Source of the DNA: Loxodes magnus
Taxonomy: Eukaryota; Ciliophora; Karyorelictea; Loxodida; Loxodidae
Reading direction: 5' to 3'
Assembly (NCBI GenBank): GCA_946699065.1
Contig: CAMPDV010001080.1
Location: 94,916 to 158,915, forward strand
Length of the DNA: 64,000 bases
Made by a program: the position numbers and the translations under genes. The notes beneath the pieces were generated by a model. It ran no database searches and was not told the DNA's origin. It saw nothing but the letters and a program-made list of their open reading frames with translations. This document shows, one piece after another, positions 51,040 to 62,284 of the stretch. Within the stretch, counting starts at the first letter, position 1. The number at the start of each line of letters is the position of its first letter.

Positions 51040-51950
51040 AAGTTATCTAACTTATCTTAAAGAATCATTACTTTCATTTTTACGAAAGTTAAAGTGATTA
51101 TTTTGTACTCCTAAACAAAAATTTTATTCAGAAATTAAAAGATGAAACTTTAAAATAAAAGAGTTATGATTAAACTGAGTAATATTTATATTTCATATAA
51201 AACACATAAAAAGAGATTATTGCGAATATGATTTACAGAATTTTTAATTCTACTAAAGTGAAATTAATCAGATTAAGATTGTTAATTTAATAAATAAACC
51301 TTTTGTTTACTATAATAAATAAGAGTATTTAGCAAAAATAAAAAATATAAGAAAAGAATATAATTAATGAAAGTAATTTTAAATTATACAAAATTGATAA
51401 AAAAACTTATCCTTATTAATGAGATTTTTAATGAAGTAAATTTTAATTATAAAATAACAAAAGAAAAAGTTATAAAAACATTTTTTAGTTAATGATGATA
51501 TAAAAGATTTAAATGTAAAAAAAATAATGAAAAGAATCTTTTTAGTAGCAGACATATTTTAAAAAGTAATCCGAATAAAAGATATCATAAGATTTTCACT
51601 AATATACTAATATAAAATTTAGGATTTTTAATTTAATTACAATTTTATATGAAAAATTATTTTTTAATATATAATTTTAGTTAAATTAAATTTCGCCATA
51701 TTATGCTGGCAATCATAAATTCTTGATTCTTAAATGTTTTTTTATCTTTTTTCCTCTTAATTTTGACAATTCAATATTTTAGATTTTTTTACTTAAAATT
51801 TTTTTAATATTATGCAATTTGGTAAATAAATTACATAATAAATATTTAGGTTTCTTAAAATATTATTTTTATTTAAATTCTTTAGTTTATTCTAAATATT
51901 TTTTAAAATTACTACTTTTAATTATTGTTATCTTTAATTAATTTTTTTTC
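51040..51950. other. A+T-rich spacer
   Basis: Nothing was recognised. Confidence 0.4.
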
Positions 51951-51954
51951 TATT

Positions 51955-52147
51955 CCTTTTTATTTTTTATAAGTATTTACAGTGTTTAGCCTAATGTTTC
52001 AAAAATCAATTCTTTGATTTTTCAATTTTAGGTTTTATATATTTTATTCCATTTCTTATTAGAATTAGAATGAATTGCTTTTCTTCTTTAACTCTATTTG
52101 CTAGATTACAGATATTTATATTTAAACTTTTATGAGTTCAATCTAAA
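51955..52147 (-). repeat. 3' end shared with 25.64-25.82 kb
   Basis: This stretch lies directly downstream (minus strand) of a TGA that closes the neighbouring ORF. It is repeated with few changes at 25,640-25,822. A sequence shared from the stop codon outward behaves like the 3' untranslated end of a dispersed element. Confidence 0.6.
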
Positions 52148-52760
52148 AACTAGGAAAATACATCATTTATGCTGCTTTTATTTAGTATACTACCGGGATC
52201 TAGGCTCCCTTATTTTAGAGAATTAACTGTTCTATCTGGCCTTTCATCTGTAGCCCAGCTTATTTTACCATCAATTTGTAAGTGAAAACTAATTTTGAAA
52301 GTTCAAATAATAATCTGAATTCCAGCTTGTTAACAGTCATTTATTGTATGTTTTTCAAATATAACGAAATTTTATCTTAAATATTAAGGAGTTAAGCATT
52401 AAATGTAGTTTCTTAGTCATCTATTTAGTCTCTGACCACGTTTCAACCCAATCCTTTGATAAGATGGTAAAAGTTTCATAGATAATAATAGACTTTTGGG
52501 CTATTTAGATGCCTTAGCAATATATAACTTGATGTAAGTAGAAATCTAATATATCCCCTGCTAAGAGATACTCTTTCCACATTATATGATTCTATTTGGC
52601 TCAGTTATTCTTTATTATCGTTTATATCTAAAGAGTGTTCATGCTTACAATAGGTTTAGCAAGCTTTATCAAGTTTTTAAATATTATGTTAAACTCCATA
52701 AACACACATCTAAGCCCTTTCTTTTAGACTGCTAACTAAATACTTTTGATTAGTGTTTAC
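52140..52760 (-). pseudogene. unrecognised coding region, probably part of a dispersed element
   Basis: Three minus-strand Gln-coded blocks follow one another with frame changes. The first (about 52,740-52,500) contains KHEHSLDINDNKEQLSQIES and NVERVSLSRG. The second contains IIIYETFTILSKDWVETWSE and TKKLHLMLN. The third gives FHLQIDGKISWATDERPDRT, then SLKQGSLDPGSILNKSS, ending at TGA just before the 52,147 repeat. The compos-ition is that of a real protein (Trp, Asp-Glu-Arg-Pro, Gly) and its G+C is higher than the flanks. I do not recognise the family. Because its 3' end is repeated at 25.7 kb, a transposon ORF is likelier than a host gene. The 5' limit is unknown; sequence to 53.4 kb has no clear frame. 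Confidence 0.45.
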
Positions 52761-54117
52761 AGTTGATTAAAGTGAATGTGTATAATCTTGAATTAGAATA
52801 GAAGTTTCTGATAGTGTTATGCTCTAATAGGAAAAGAGCATTAAATAGAAGTTAGTTGAATGTTAATAGTGTTTGAGATTATATATATGAGATACTATTA
52901 TTAAATAATATAAGTTTAATTCCAACTACCTAATACTATATTTACTAATATACAGCTTATAACTAACCTACTAATAGATACTATATTTTATTGCTTTATA
53001 TCACTTATCACCTAATCTACATTTATATACCAACTATCATTAAAGCTTAACTAATACTACAACATATTAATATTTCATAAGTTACGAACAAAATAGATCT
53101 ATTTACAAGCTTAGCTTTTTGTCAAATTAGTTAATACTCTTTCATTAATCTCTTAACTTTTCTCGTTAGCTTGTTGTTTAACTTTGCTAGGCTTAGTGAG
53201 ATTGTAAGTTTTGTTTAGTTTATTTAATTTATATCAATATAATATCTTGCTTTGTATCTCTATTTTTTAATTTTAAGCCCCTTCAATCATATTTATATAA
53301 TTTGAGTAGTTAGAAATTAATATTTAGCATAAACTGTTTAGAATCTATGCAGTTTATTGATTCTATTTATTATATTTCTTTTGTTTATTATCAAATCTCT
53401 TTCCGTGCCCTTTAATAGGGTATTTCATTTTTAGTTTCAACTTTCTAGATAGATTGACATTCTTTATTACTTAGCTGACTAGCTATACCATTTCATATGA
53501 CAAATAAATTAGAGACTGATAAGTCAGAAAAGCACTAGTCGCTCTACCTAAACATAAAATAAAACTGATTAAGGAGTAAAATCTGAGCAATAAGTTAAAG
53601 GTTGTTAAATATATAAAATAAAGAAGTAATAAAAGAACATAGATAAATTAGATGATAAAAGTAGCACAATAGTAAAGTTAATTTAAAAGCTAAATAGAAC
53701 TACTCTTTAGTTATTAAAATCAATCATTTCTTATTAAATCTAGTTCCTATTATTTACTTCCTTTACTAATATTTATTCTTATATATACTAATCAATTAAC
53801 TCATTTAACCCATATTTTATTCTTTACCAAACTTATAATTTAGATCCCCATTTTTAAATTTGCCCCTCTTTTTTCCTGCCAAATTAATATCAAAAATAAT
53901 CTATAAAATGTTAATATCAAATATTATATTTATATAAAGAGGTCTAGAAACAAGTAATAAAATGGCAAACTAGCTGTCATTAAATATATTTTTAAAATAA
54001 TTATGATGTAGAAGTGTCTTTACATGTTTCTTATTCATATTCCTTTATTAGCTTATTCTATTTGGTTACTAATAAATATTATTTCCTACAAAATTAAATA
54101 CTACTAGCTTACTTTTT
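52761..54117. other. no clear coding sequence
   Basis: Moderately G+C-enriched but without a sustained frame. The part next to 54,118 should hold the 3' untranslated end of the LINE that follows. Confidence 0.35.
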
Positions 54118-57100
54118 TCAGTTTTATATTTATTTTATATTTAAATTTACTAAAAATCTCTATACTATATTATTTACAGTAATATCAAAAGTTTTCATTT
54201 TTACCTCTCTCAACTTTTCTACTCTTGTATTCAATTTTATTCTAAATCTTTACAGTTAATGTGTTTATTTAATTTCCCTTTTTTTAAATAGAACTTCTTT
54301 TTCAAACTAATCTTTTTACTCAATTATTTCTATTCTTCTTCTGAGCAGTTTTTTATGAAAAATCTTGATTCTAAGGTCAATTTTCTTGAGCTACTGAATA
54401 CTTGTAAAGTTCTCATTTAAATATTTTTGGTTATAGGTTAAGAGCTTTAGTAAATCATAATTTTTTAAGTCTTTAAATTCTTCAATTAACTCTTTCAAGA
54501 TCTCACATGTTAGAATATGTTTAAAAATATCAAGGTCTCCACAAGAACATGTTTCAGAGCTTTAAATGTTATAATATCTTTACAGCAAATCGTATTAGAA
54601 GTTATAGACAAATGTTCTATGCTTATAAATCGATACAATTTCTCTTACCATATGTTTGTTAAGATTAAAGTAATTTTAGATTGGGAATTATGAGGTGTTA
54701 TTGTCAATTTCATCTACATATAAGCATGCTATAAGCATTAAGTTCATTCTTATTATTGAATCTAAATAAAATGTTTGTCTTATTTTATTTTAAACTAATC
54801 GTAGGAATTCTTTGCTTTCTTTAACATCCAAATGATCAATTTAAAAATGCTAGGATAGTTTCTATAATTTCTTAAAATATTAAGATTACTGATTTTTTGT
54901 TTTATTATAGAGGTAAGCTATATCAGATTTAGGATTTGTTTCACTTTCTAATAGTATTTTGAGATAGAATTTAAAATATCTCATAGATATGTAATATTCA
55001 AATGGAAGTCAATTCAAATCTATGAAGCAAAATTCGTTAAAGGAGGAATTAGGACTCTTAAATGCATATCTTGATACTTTTCTCTGACTAATATTTATAT
55101 CTTTTTTGATTTTCTTCATTCCTTTTAGAATAGCTCATGGTATTATTTCTGATCCATATTCAACTTTCGATAATATAAAAGATTGAAAGATTTATTTAAA
55201 ATTTTATGGTGAAATATTTCTATATTTTGCAAGTTATAGCAAAGTTCCATTCACATACTTCCTATACTTTCGGCAAATATCATAAAAATGAATTTTGTAA
55301 TTTTAAAGTGCATTAAAATTAAATCCTAAATATGTAACATTTTTAACTTTTGATAATGTTATTATTCAAAGTAATATTAAAATTGTAATCATTCTATTTT
55401 TAATTCTTTTTAAGAAAACATATATATTCACATTTTTCTGTATTAATTGATAGTTTTACTCAACTAAACAATTTTCAAACAGCTTTTATTAAAGAATTCA
55501 TATTATCTTCATTTTAAATCAATAACAAATCTTTAGCCCATGCTTTAGTTACAAAATAACGGTTCAAAATTTTAAATATAAGTTATTTCTGATAATTTTC
55601 AAGGTATCAAGGTATCTAATAACAATATGCTAGAAAATTATAGCAAATACTGGTTCATGTGAACTTCCTTATAATACACCATTGTTATATTATAACATTC
55701 TTTATAAAATGATTTTATACTATTTATTAGTGCTAAAGGTATTTTAATTCTTCTTAAATGATCAAAAAATAGACATCTATCAATACTATCAAACATCTTT
55801 TCAATATCAATAAGAGTAGAGAGCAAATGTTTCTTCTTTCCTCATCTTCTATACAAATCATTAATTTATTATAAGGCTCATATTTAGTGCATAGTTTATC
55901 TTTTCTTCAGAAATACTTAATGTGAAGGATGTATAATCTTTCATTCAATATATTCATATAACCTTTAAGTAAGCTTTTATCATATATTTTAAGGGTGAAG
56001 TTTATAAGTGCAATAGGTCTCCAATTTATTCAATCAATTTTATCCCTTTTTGTAAATAGGAAGGATTATTATTTACTTAAGTTAATTTGGATTATTTTGA
56101 TTTCTTAGCATGTTATTTATAAATTTTAAAAGCACAAGATGAAACTCTTTATTAGCATATTTAATCATTTCTGCTTTTATGCTATCAGCTCCACCCGATT
56201 TGTTATTTCCTAATTTCTTTATAATTGCTTAAATTTCATTTAAATGAAATAGATCGAACTCTTGTCTATATATAGGTACCTGCTCTTATACGAAATCACA
56301 ATTTCTATAAGAATTATCGATTTTTTAATTACACTTTCTTATTTCTTCCTCATCAATGTTTTTTGTGCTAATTAAAAACATTATTTTGCTAATTAATTAT
56401 GAAATTTGAAAACCCTTCAGAATCCAAATACATATTATTTCACTTTCTTGGATTTAAAAACTTTTTTGTTTACTTAAACATTTTAGTAGGAGATTCATTC
56501 ATTTATATTCTATTTTTTTTACTTATTTTTACTTGTATTTCCAGTAATTACTTTTATATCTATTATATTTTTTATCTTTAATAACCCAACTTCAAAACTT
56601 TCTAGTTTACCCTTCCTTATTATTCTAAAGCTTGCTGGTAAGCTATTTGTGCTTATTTTGCAGCTTTAAACTCTTAATAATATTTATTGGAAGTCAACTA
56701 AAGTTATTATTCTATGGATCTGATCCTAAGATTTAATCTGCATTATTAATGAGTAAATGTCTTATAAAATAGTATTATTAATCTTAAAATTTATTCTAGG
56801 AGTAAGAATTGGTACGTTTCTATTAATATTTTAGATAAGTAAGTTAAACAGTATAGGAAAGTGATCTGCAACAAGTCAAGTGTTATGTAAAACTTAAAAT
56901 AGTGTAATCTAATCAATGTTGATATGATAATTGACTATAACATAATCGTTTGCAATAAGTTTAAGGTTAACCCTACTTCTAAAAGTATCAAATCTTGTAT
57001 TATTAGCTATTTATAAATCATATTCTTTTATAAAATTATTTAATCTTTAAGCGTTATTTTATTAATTATATGAATTATTACTCCCATACTCTTAAAAAAA

Positions 57101-57560
57101 AGCATTAAAGTCTCCCAATAGCATAAGGGCTTAATCTCCTACTTCATTAAGGATAAGTTCTAAGTTTTAATATGATTAGCCTTTGACAGATAGAAGTTTT
57201 TCCTTTGTTGGCATGTAATATGTTGCAAAATAAATGTTATCAACTTTAATTACTAAGAAATGACTATTTTAATCGCCAAAGTCAATTTCAATTTGTCTCG
57301 AATCAAGTTCTTCTTTGACAATAAAGCAAACACCACCTGATCTTTAGGATTATTCACAATTTTTAAAATATGTTCTATATCCTTAAATTTATATTGGAAT
57401 GAAGTCTTAATATTATCAAGTTTCATTAATTGAATAAATATATATTCCTTATTATCGAGTAAATTATTGAATACTTAATTATTTTGATTATATTTAATTC
57501 ATATTGCAAAGAGCTATTTTTAATTAATTTGCTTCCGCTCCTCCTTTAAGTCCTGGGTCG
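54118..57560 (-). pseudogene. LINE ORF2: APE endonuclease, reverse transcriptase, zinc tail
   Basis: Order from the 5' end (high coordinate): NMNQIQSK-like first strand (about 57,545); NET followed by TGA where ETW is expected (57,416); GYRTYF; SGGVCFIVKEEL; YYMPTKEKL; LLGDFNA (57,104-57,115); DTFRSR; VADHFPIL (about 56,855), the SDH box. The reverse transcriptase follows: KKLGNNKSGGADSIKAEMIK (about 56,165-56,225); ILPIYKKG with a frameshift; INWRPIALINF (about 56,010); LIDIEKMFDSIDR (about 55,800). The catalytic box reads AWAKDLLLI instead of F/Y-A-D-D (55,529-55,540), so one catalytic Asp is gone. After SINTEKCEY the zinc tail is CSCGDLDIFKHILTC (C-x-C-x7-H-x3-C, about 54,505-54,550), and a basic C terminus runs to TGA. 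Gln is frequently TAA/TAG. The enzyme is inactive. Confidence 0.85.
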
Positions 57561-57599
57561 TAAAAGTAAAGAACTTTTTAATTATTGCGAATTTAAATA

Positions 57600-58390
57600 T
57601 GGAGTAATTTTGGAGTTTAAATTATTGAATTTCTATAGCAATTAATAATAAATAAAGTTAATGCATCATATTGCTATGTTAGTTTTTAATCTATTTTAAT
57701 TGTTACTTAATTACTTTCAATTGTGGCCTAATTTAATTTATTAGATAATGTAATAAATCTATTTTCAACTTAAGCAAAGAGATTTTGATTTTGTCATTTT
57801 TTCGTGCTTATAAATTAAATAAAGTTTTCACTTCTAAAGTTATTTCTTTTAATTATTTCTTCAACATCAACTTCAAATAATTGGTTATGTTACATAAATT
57901 TCAATTTACTTTTACTTAATTATGCATCTCACTAAATTCTTTAACCATTTATATTGATTCTACTAAATTGAATCCATAATGAGATTTAATTATTTTTTGT
58001 TACAAAATTTGAAATGTCTACACTGAGCTTTGTTTTTTTTCATAAAATTCACTAAATTGAACCATCTAAGTAGCAGTGTCTTATTTTAAAATTTTTAAAA
58101 TTAATTAAATCTTTTATTTTTGCTTTGTCTTTCTATACCTATGATATCTCTGCATAAGCATCTAGTTTTAGTTCTCATTAATGTTCATAATGTTTTACTA
58201 ATTAAATATGCTAAGTATTCAAAATATTATAAACTTCTTATAATTACTGATTATGCTGCTTCGCTTACTCAAAATCCTTGTAAAAAAACATTTAGATGAT
58301 AGTCAGTAATTTCTGTCATTATTCCGCAATCCAAAGTATTAAAACTGTTTAAAGTTTAGTTTGATTTATTTTTTTATCAATTATCTTGAC
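57600..58390 (-). pseudogene. LINE N-terminal / ORF1-like helical region
   Basis: Upstream of the endonuclease the minus strand stays protein-like with Gln-coded TAA/TAG. It reads TLDCGIMTEITDYHLNVFLQ near 58,330, later QFSEFYEKKQSSVQTFQ and NLVESIQMVKEFSEMHNQ (about 57,900-58,060), then TFTTQDLKEERKQI next to the endonuclease. The Glu/Lys/Gln-rich helices suggest a coiled coil. No CCHC knuckle was found here, unlike in the ORF1-only elements. It may be this LINE's ORF1 or an N-terminal extension of ORF2. Frames change several times. Confidence 0.5.
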
Positions 58391-58400
58391 TACAATCATT

Positions 58401-59399
58401 AAAGCTTCTCTTTTTATTTTTATTTTTATTGGTTAATATTTATTAATTTATTTGCTTTATTTTTGTTTGCAACTTTTTATTTATTTTTCTAAATTTTATT
58501 ATGCTCTATTTACTTCTAGTCCAATTAATTCTTATCATATTATGAATTTTACTAAATAACTATTGTAATCTTAACTATTATTTTGTTTTTTATTTTATAT
58601 AAAAAACTTTCTTTAGATTCGATCTATCATGATTATTTATTTAACTGTAAATCTATTGTAATGAGTGAAATCTCTTGATATTGATATTCAAATTAAATAC
58701 AATAATAAATTTAATTAAGCTATGCTTAAGTTTGTTTGATATTAAATTTGCTTGTTTCTTTATATGTTTAAGTTTGAATATCAGAATATTCTTTAAAAGT
58801 CTCTGCTATTATTTTGCATAGAAATTTGCTATATTTTAGATATAATTTTCTTTCTATGTTAATGTATTTTAAATTTGTTTTCTAGTATTTATTCTTAGCA
58901 AATAGTAATTAAATGATGTTTCTTCTGTATTTAAGCATCAAATTCTTATCTCATTTCTTAAATTTAATTTTTATATTAGCAACAGTGAAAAAGAATGTTA
59001 AACAAAAATAATTTATTAATACTCAGATTTATGTTAAAGCTAAGTGGATTAAACTAAAAATATATAAAATTGGAAAATACTGTAAAATATAAAAAAAGTA
59101 ATATTTAAATAGATTTAATATAAAATACAAAGAGTAACACTAGTTACATTATGCCATATTAAATTTTATTTTTTAGTTTTCTTTTAATTTAATTTAATTA
59201 ATAATTTTAGCTTATAAATATAGTTATCATATATTTTTTTAATAACACTAAATTTTAAATATATCTTCTTTATTTATTTTTTCTATTTTTATTCTTATTT
59301 ACTATTCTAATAGAAATAATAGTATAAAGAATTAAAATTAAATCATAGAAATTAGATACTTTTAGTTAATATTTTTTATTATATAAGAAAAGAGAAAAA
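58401..59399. other. A+T-rich spacer
   Basis: Nothing was recognised between the LINE and the next ORF1-like copy. Confidence 0.4.
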
Positions 59400-59400
59400 A

Positions 59401-60035
59401 ATGGAACATTTCTTGTCATCAGTCTTTTCTTAAAAGGTTTCATCTTAATCAAGAAACGAATATTAAAAAATACTTTAAGAACTCAGAGTCATGCAACAAA
59501 AAAATTTAAACTTATTAAGACAAGTATAAGAGCTAGAAAAGAAAACCGAATTTCTGATGATCAATGTGTAAGATAAAAAAATTGGAAATAAATAAGAAGA
59601 AAATGTTAAAATAGAATAATCAGAAACTAAATTCAATCAATTCGCAGAATTGACGGGAAGCATACTCCTATCAAAGCTTTCGATGAATGATCCAATGGAC
59701 GTAGAATAGCATATCCCAATAACTTATATTCCCTAACGGAAAATTATGAGAATCTACTGCAATTTTGAAGGAAAACTTTATAGAAGAAAATACTCCAACT
59801 AAATAGAGAAGCTCCGCATATCTAACATGCATTTTATGAGTTCAATAAGAAATGAATGGGGATAGACCTATCGGAAACTATTAGAAAAAATAAATTGAAA
59901 TCATGAGGACTTATGTTAGACTTGACCCAGACAAATCGAAATTTCTTTTTATTAAAAAAAAACTATTAATTCGTGGAAAACCAAATAAAGGTGATTCCAC
60001 GTTAATCAATTTTTATTATTATATTATTATAAAAT
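59401..60035 (+). pseudogene. degenerate ORF1-only element (copy I)
   Basis: An A-run and ATG at 59,401 begin ATGGAACATTTCTTG, the start of the minus-strand copy at 49.8 kb. Gln-coded blocks follow (for example MDVEQHIPITYIPQRK from about 59,698). A decayed knuckle reads YCNFEGKLYRRKY, with His replaced by Lys and the last Cys by Tyr. The C-terminal run EFNKK, TGA, MGIDLSETIRKNKL is shared with the 49-kb copy. After a TGA the end ccaaataaaggtgattccac is also seen at 1.55 kb. A tail of ATT units (60,014-60,031) follows. An 90-codon frame from 59,903 open in any code overlaps this end and is not separate. It lies 340 bases upstream of a LINE ORF2 start in the same orientation. Confidence 0.7.
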
Positions 60036-60372
60036 TTTACTTTAGTAAAATGAAAAAACGGAAAATTAGTTGTATTATTAAAGCAAAATTGATGAAATCC
60101 ATCCATCAAATAAATAAAAAATTACACATATTATATTTATCATCATGTAAAATTATTTATTTAATATTCATTTAGATTAAAAATCTTCAGGCTATATAAA
60201 AGAAGTTTAATCTATTTTTAATCTAATAATGTTATAGATTAAGCAATACTCAAAGATATAATTAAGAGACTAAATGATTTATCATTTCTATGACATATAT
60301 TTAGTTTTATCTTTAATATTTAAAGCAAAAAAAATTGTAAAACATGACAAATTTACATAAATTCAAGTATAT

Positions 60373-60918
60373 ATGAAAAAAAAACTTGCTCGGTCGAAAA
60401 AATTATCATAAAGAAATAGCTTAAATCAGATTAGGATTGGGTATGCCAATATAAATGGAATAACAAATAAATTTATTTAATTGAAGTATTTATAAGAGAA
60501 GATAGTTTTGGCATTTTTCAATCATCAAAACTTGTTTAAAACAATTTCTCTTAATTCTAATATAAGATTATTGACTGATCAGATACCAATTATGGTAAAT
60601 TTTCTTTTTAACATAATCCTCTATTAGGTATAATTATCTAAAGAAATATAAAATTAATAAGCGATTAATAGATATTTCTTTCCAAATAATCTTAAATAAA
60701 TCTAATTTAATATCAATTTTAATATATTTGGAAATAATATTTAATTACATAGAGAATAGATTATTAGTAAGTTAACTGTGAAGAATTAAATTACCTTTGG
60801 GATTGATATAAACATTTTAATCATACTAAAAAAACCTTAGTTCATTATTTATTTAGAATTCTAGTCAATTTTAATATAAAAATGGAATTAAGCAGAGAAG
60901 GCTCACATTGACATATGA
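60373..60918 (+). pseudogene. LINE ORF2, N-terminal piece with internal deletion
   Basis: From ATG at 60,373 to TGA at 60,916-60,918 the frame is open for 181 codons with about 17 TAA/TAG as Gln. After MKKKLARSKKLSQRNS comes LNQIRIGYANINGITNKFIQ, the first strand of an APE endonuclease. About 35 residues later comes LLTDQIPIMVNFLFN, matching VADHFPILFNLLIQ, the last (SDH) box of the same domain in the 57-kb copy. The whole middle of the endonuclease, including ETW and GDFN, is missing without loss of frame. The linker continues but no polymerase follows. The deletion removes the active site, so the product cannot be a working nuclease. Confidence 0.7.
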
Positions 60919-61310
60919 TAGCCCCCTTTGCATATGAGTAGATTATGATACTTTCGACCGTATAATGGAATTTAATTAGTAATTAGATATAAGGAAATGA
61001 CTATAATATAAAATTAAGAGTTTTTAAATAAAAAAATTGATTCTTAATGATCGAGTCTATATAAACGCATTTCCTAGAAGTTAAGAAATATAGGTAGAAT
61101 TACAAATAAAAATATTTCACAGATTTATACTTGATTGATAAATGAAACTATTTAAAAAAGATATTAATGAATAATCAGAAGATGTTTAGATAAGAAATGC
61201 TAACGAAGAGGAAGTGATATGACGAAACTTTTTAAATTTTAATGTCTTTAATTGAAAGAAAAATTCTGATAATTAAGGATATCTAAAAATATTTTAAGTT
61301 TAAATTTAAA
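60917..61310 (+). pseudogene. LINE 3' end joined to the deleted ORF2
   Basis: In the frame from 60,917 the zinc tail appears as LCI, TGA, VDYDTFDRIMEF. Against PYCVCGDYDTFEHIMEC at 0.7 kb, the second Cys is now TGA, Gly is Val, His is Arg and the last Cys is Phe, so metal binding is lost. The sequence to about 61,310 aligns with 660-345 (minus) as the shared 3' end of the subfamily. Together with 60,373-60,918 this makes a copy of about 0.94 kb from which most of the endonuclease and the entire polymerase have been deleted. Confidence 0.7.
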
Positions 61311-61995
61311 TTATTTAATAGCAATACACATAATCTGAAAGATAAACTATTAAAATGATGGAGATTAATTTTAGAGCTTTTTTAAAAATTTATTATTATG
61401 ATTTAAAAACATTGAAAAAATATATATTAAATAGCTAGGATAATTGTAAATATTAAATATATTATAATTATTGGAAAGAAATAAAACACATAGATTCATA
61501 TCAATTATAAAAATTAAAAAAAAGCGAATTAGCAAAAATATTATTTTACTATATTAAAAAATTAAATAAAGAGCTATTTAATTAATTATTTATTTTTAGA
61601 ATTTGAGGGCTACTGACTTTAGCCGTACTGTGTTTTCTTAACGACTTTAACAAAGAAGGAAAAATTAAAATAAAAAAATGTTTGCTTTGACTAAATATTG
61701 ATAAAATTATAGGCTTAAAATAGCTATCTGTAATTACAAAATTTAATTTCTAAAATCTGGTTTCTTTCCGAAAATAATCTATCAATACTAAGATTTCAAA
61801 CATAAATAAACTTTAAATGTTTGTAAGATATAAACTATACCTCATTGAAATTAAAAGAAATTAAATAATTTTAAAAAACTATTTAATTTATAAAAACAAA
61901 AATAATAAATTTTTTTTAATTTACTATTAGAAATGTAAAAGAATGAAAGAAATGTTTAACTTATATATAGTAAATTATTTAATTTTTAAATCAAA
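61311..61995. other. A+T-rich spacer
   Basis: Nothing was recognised. Confidence 0.4.
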
Positions 61996-61997
61996 TA

Positions 61998-62282
61998 ATT
62001 GAAAAGATGGTGGAAGCTGAGAATGACCTTCGTGACAACACTTTCTGGTTTTATGGCTAGGAGCAAGTTCCTTTCCTGTCGCTGAGAAAGTCCCTGGTCA
62101 GAGTCGTTTTCTGAAGGGAACACTGTCTTTGAGATTATCCGCTCTTGGTAGGGGCTTGAAGCCTGGCTGCTCATAGCGATGGAGCTCCCTAGCAGCTGTG
62201 CCTGGAGTATAACAGGATATCCCCTTTATTCCATAAAAGAGAGCGTCGGGTCGTGCAATCGGAAAGGAGTTTCCGGTCCAAA
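61998..62282 (-). other. sharply bounded G+C-rich island of foreign composition
   Basis: About 280 bases with roughly half G+C sit in DNA that is near 15% G+C, with abrupt edges (gaaaagatggtggaagctg on the left, ggtccaaaaactttttag on the right). Two minus-strand frames are open for tens of codons without using the ciliate code. One runs to a stop at 61,986 (MSSQASSPYQERIISKTVF). The other reads SFPIARPDALFYGIKGI and later YEQPGFKPLPRADNLKDS up to a TGA. I recognise neither protein. Composition suggests transferred DNA, for example organellar or bacterial, or an assembly join. The 16-mer ttatccgctcttggta at 62,135-62,150 recurs at 63,065-63,080. Confidence 0.6.
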
Positions 62283-62284
62283 AA

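Larger units (their letters stand above)
54118..58400 (-). mobile_element. near full-length LINE (non-LTR retrotransposon), decayed
   Basis: About 4.3 kb of minus-strand coding sequence in typical LINE order: a helical N-terminal region, APE-type endonuclease, reverse transcriptase and C-terminal zinc tail, ending at TGA (plus 54,118-54,120). Frameshifts and TGAs interrupt it. Domain order and motifs fit the germline-restricted LINEs known from Tetrahymena (REP family); this is an inference without alignment. The 3' end and target duplications were not identified. It is the largest recognisable element in the window and a possible relative of the enzyme that moved the ORF1-only elements. Confidence 0.8.

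Noticed and set aside
56399-56581. 60-codon plus-strand frame
   Set aside because: It lies antisense within the LINE ORF2; the minus strand carries the real motifs.
59903-60175. 90-codon plus-strand frame as a separate gene
   Set aside because: It overlaps the 3' end and tail of the ORF1-only copy I and reads in a different frame from the conserved ETIRKNKL run.
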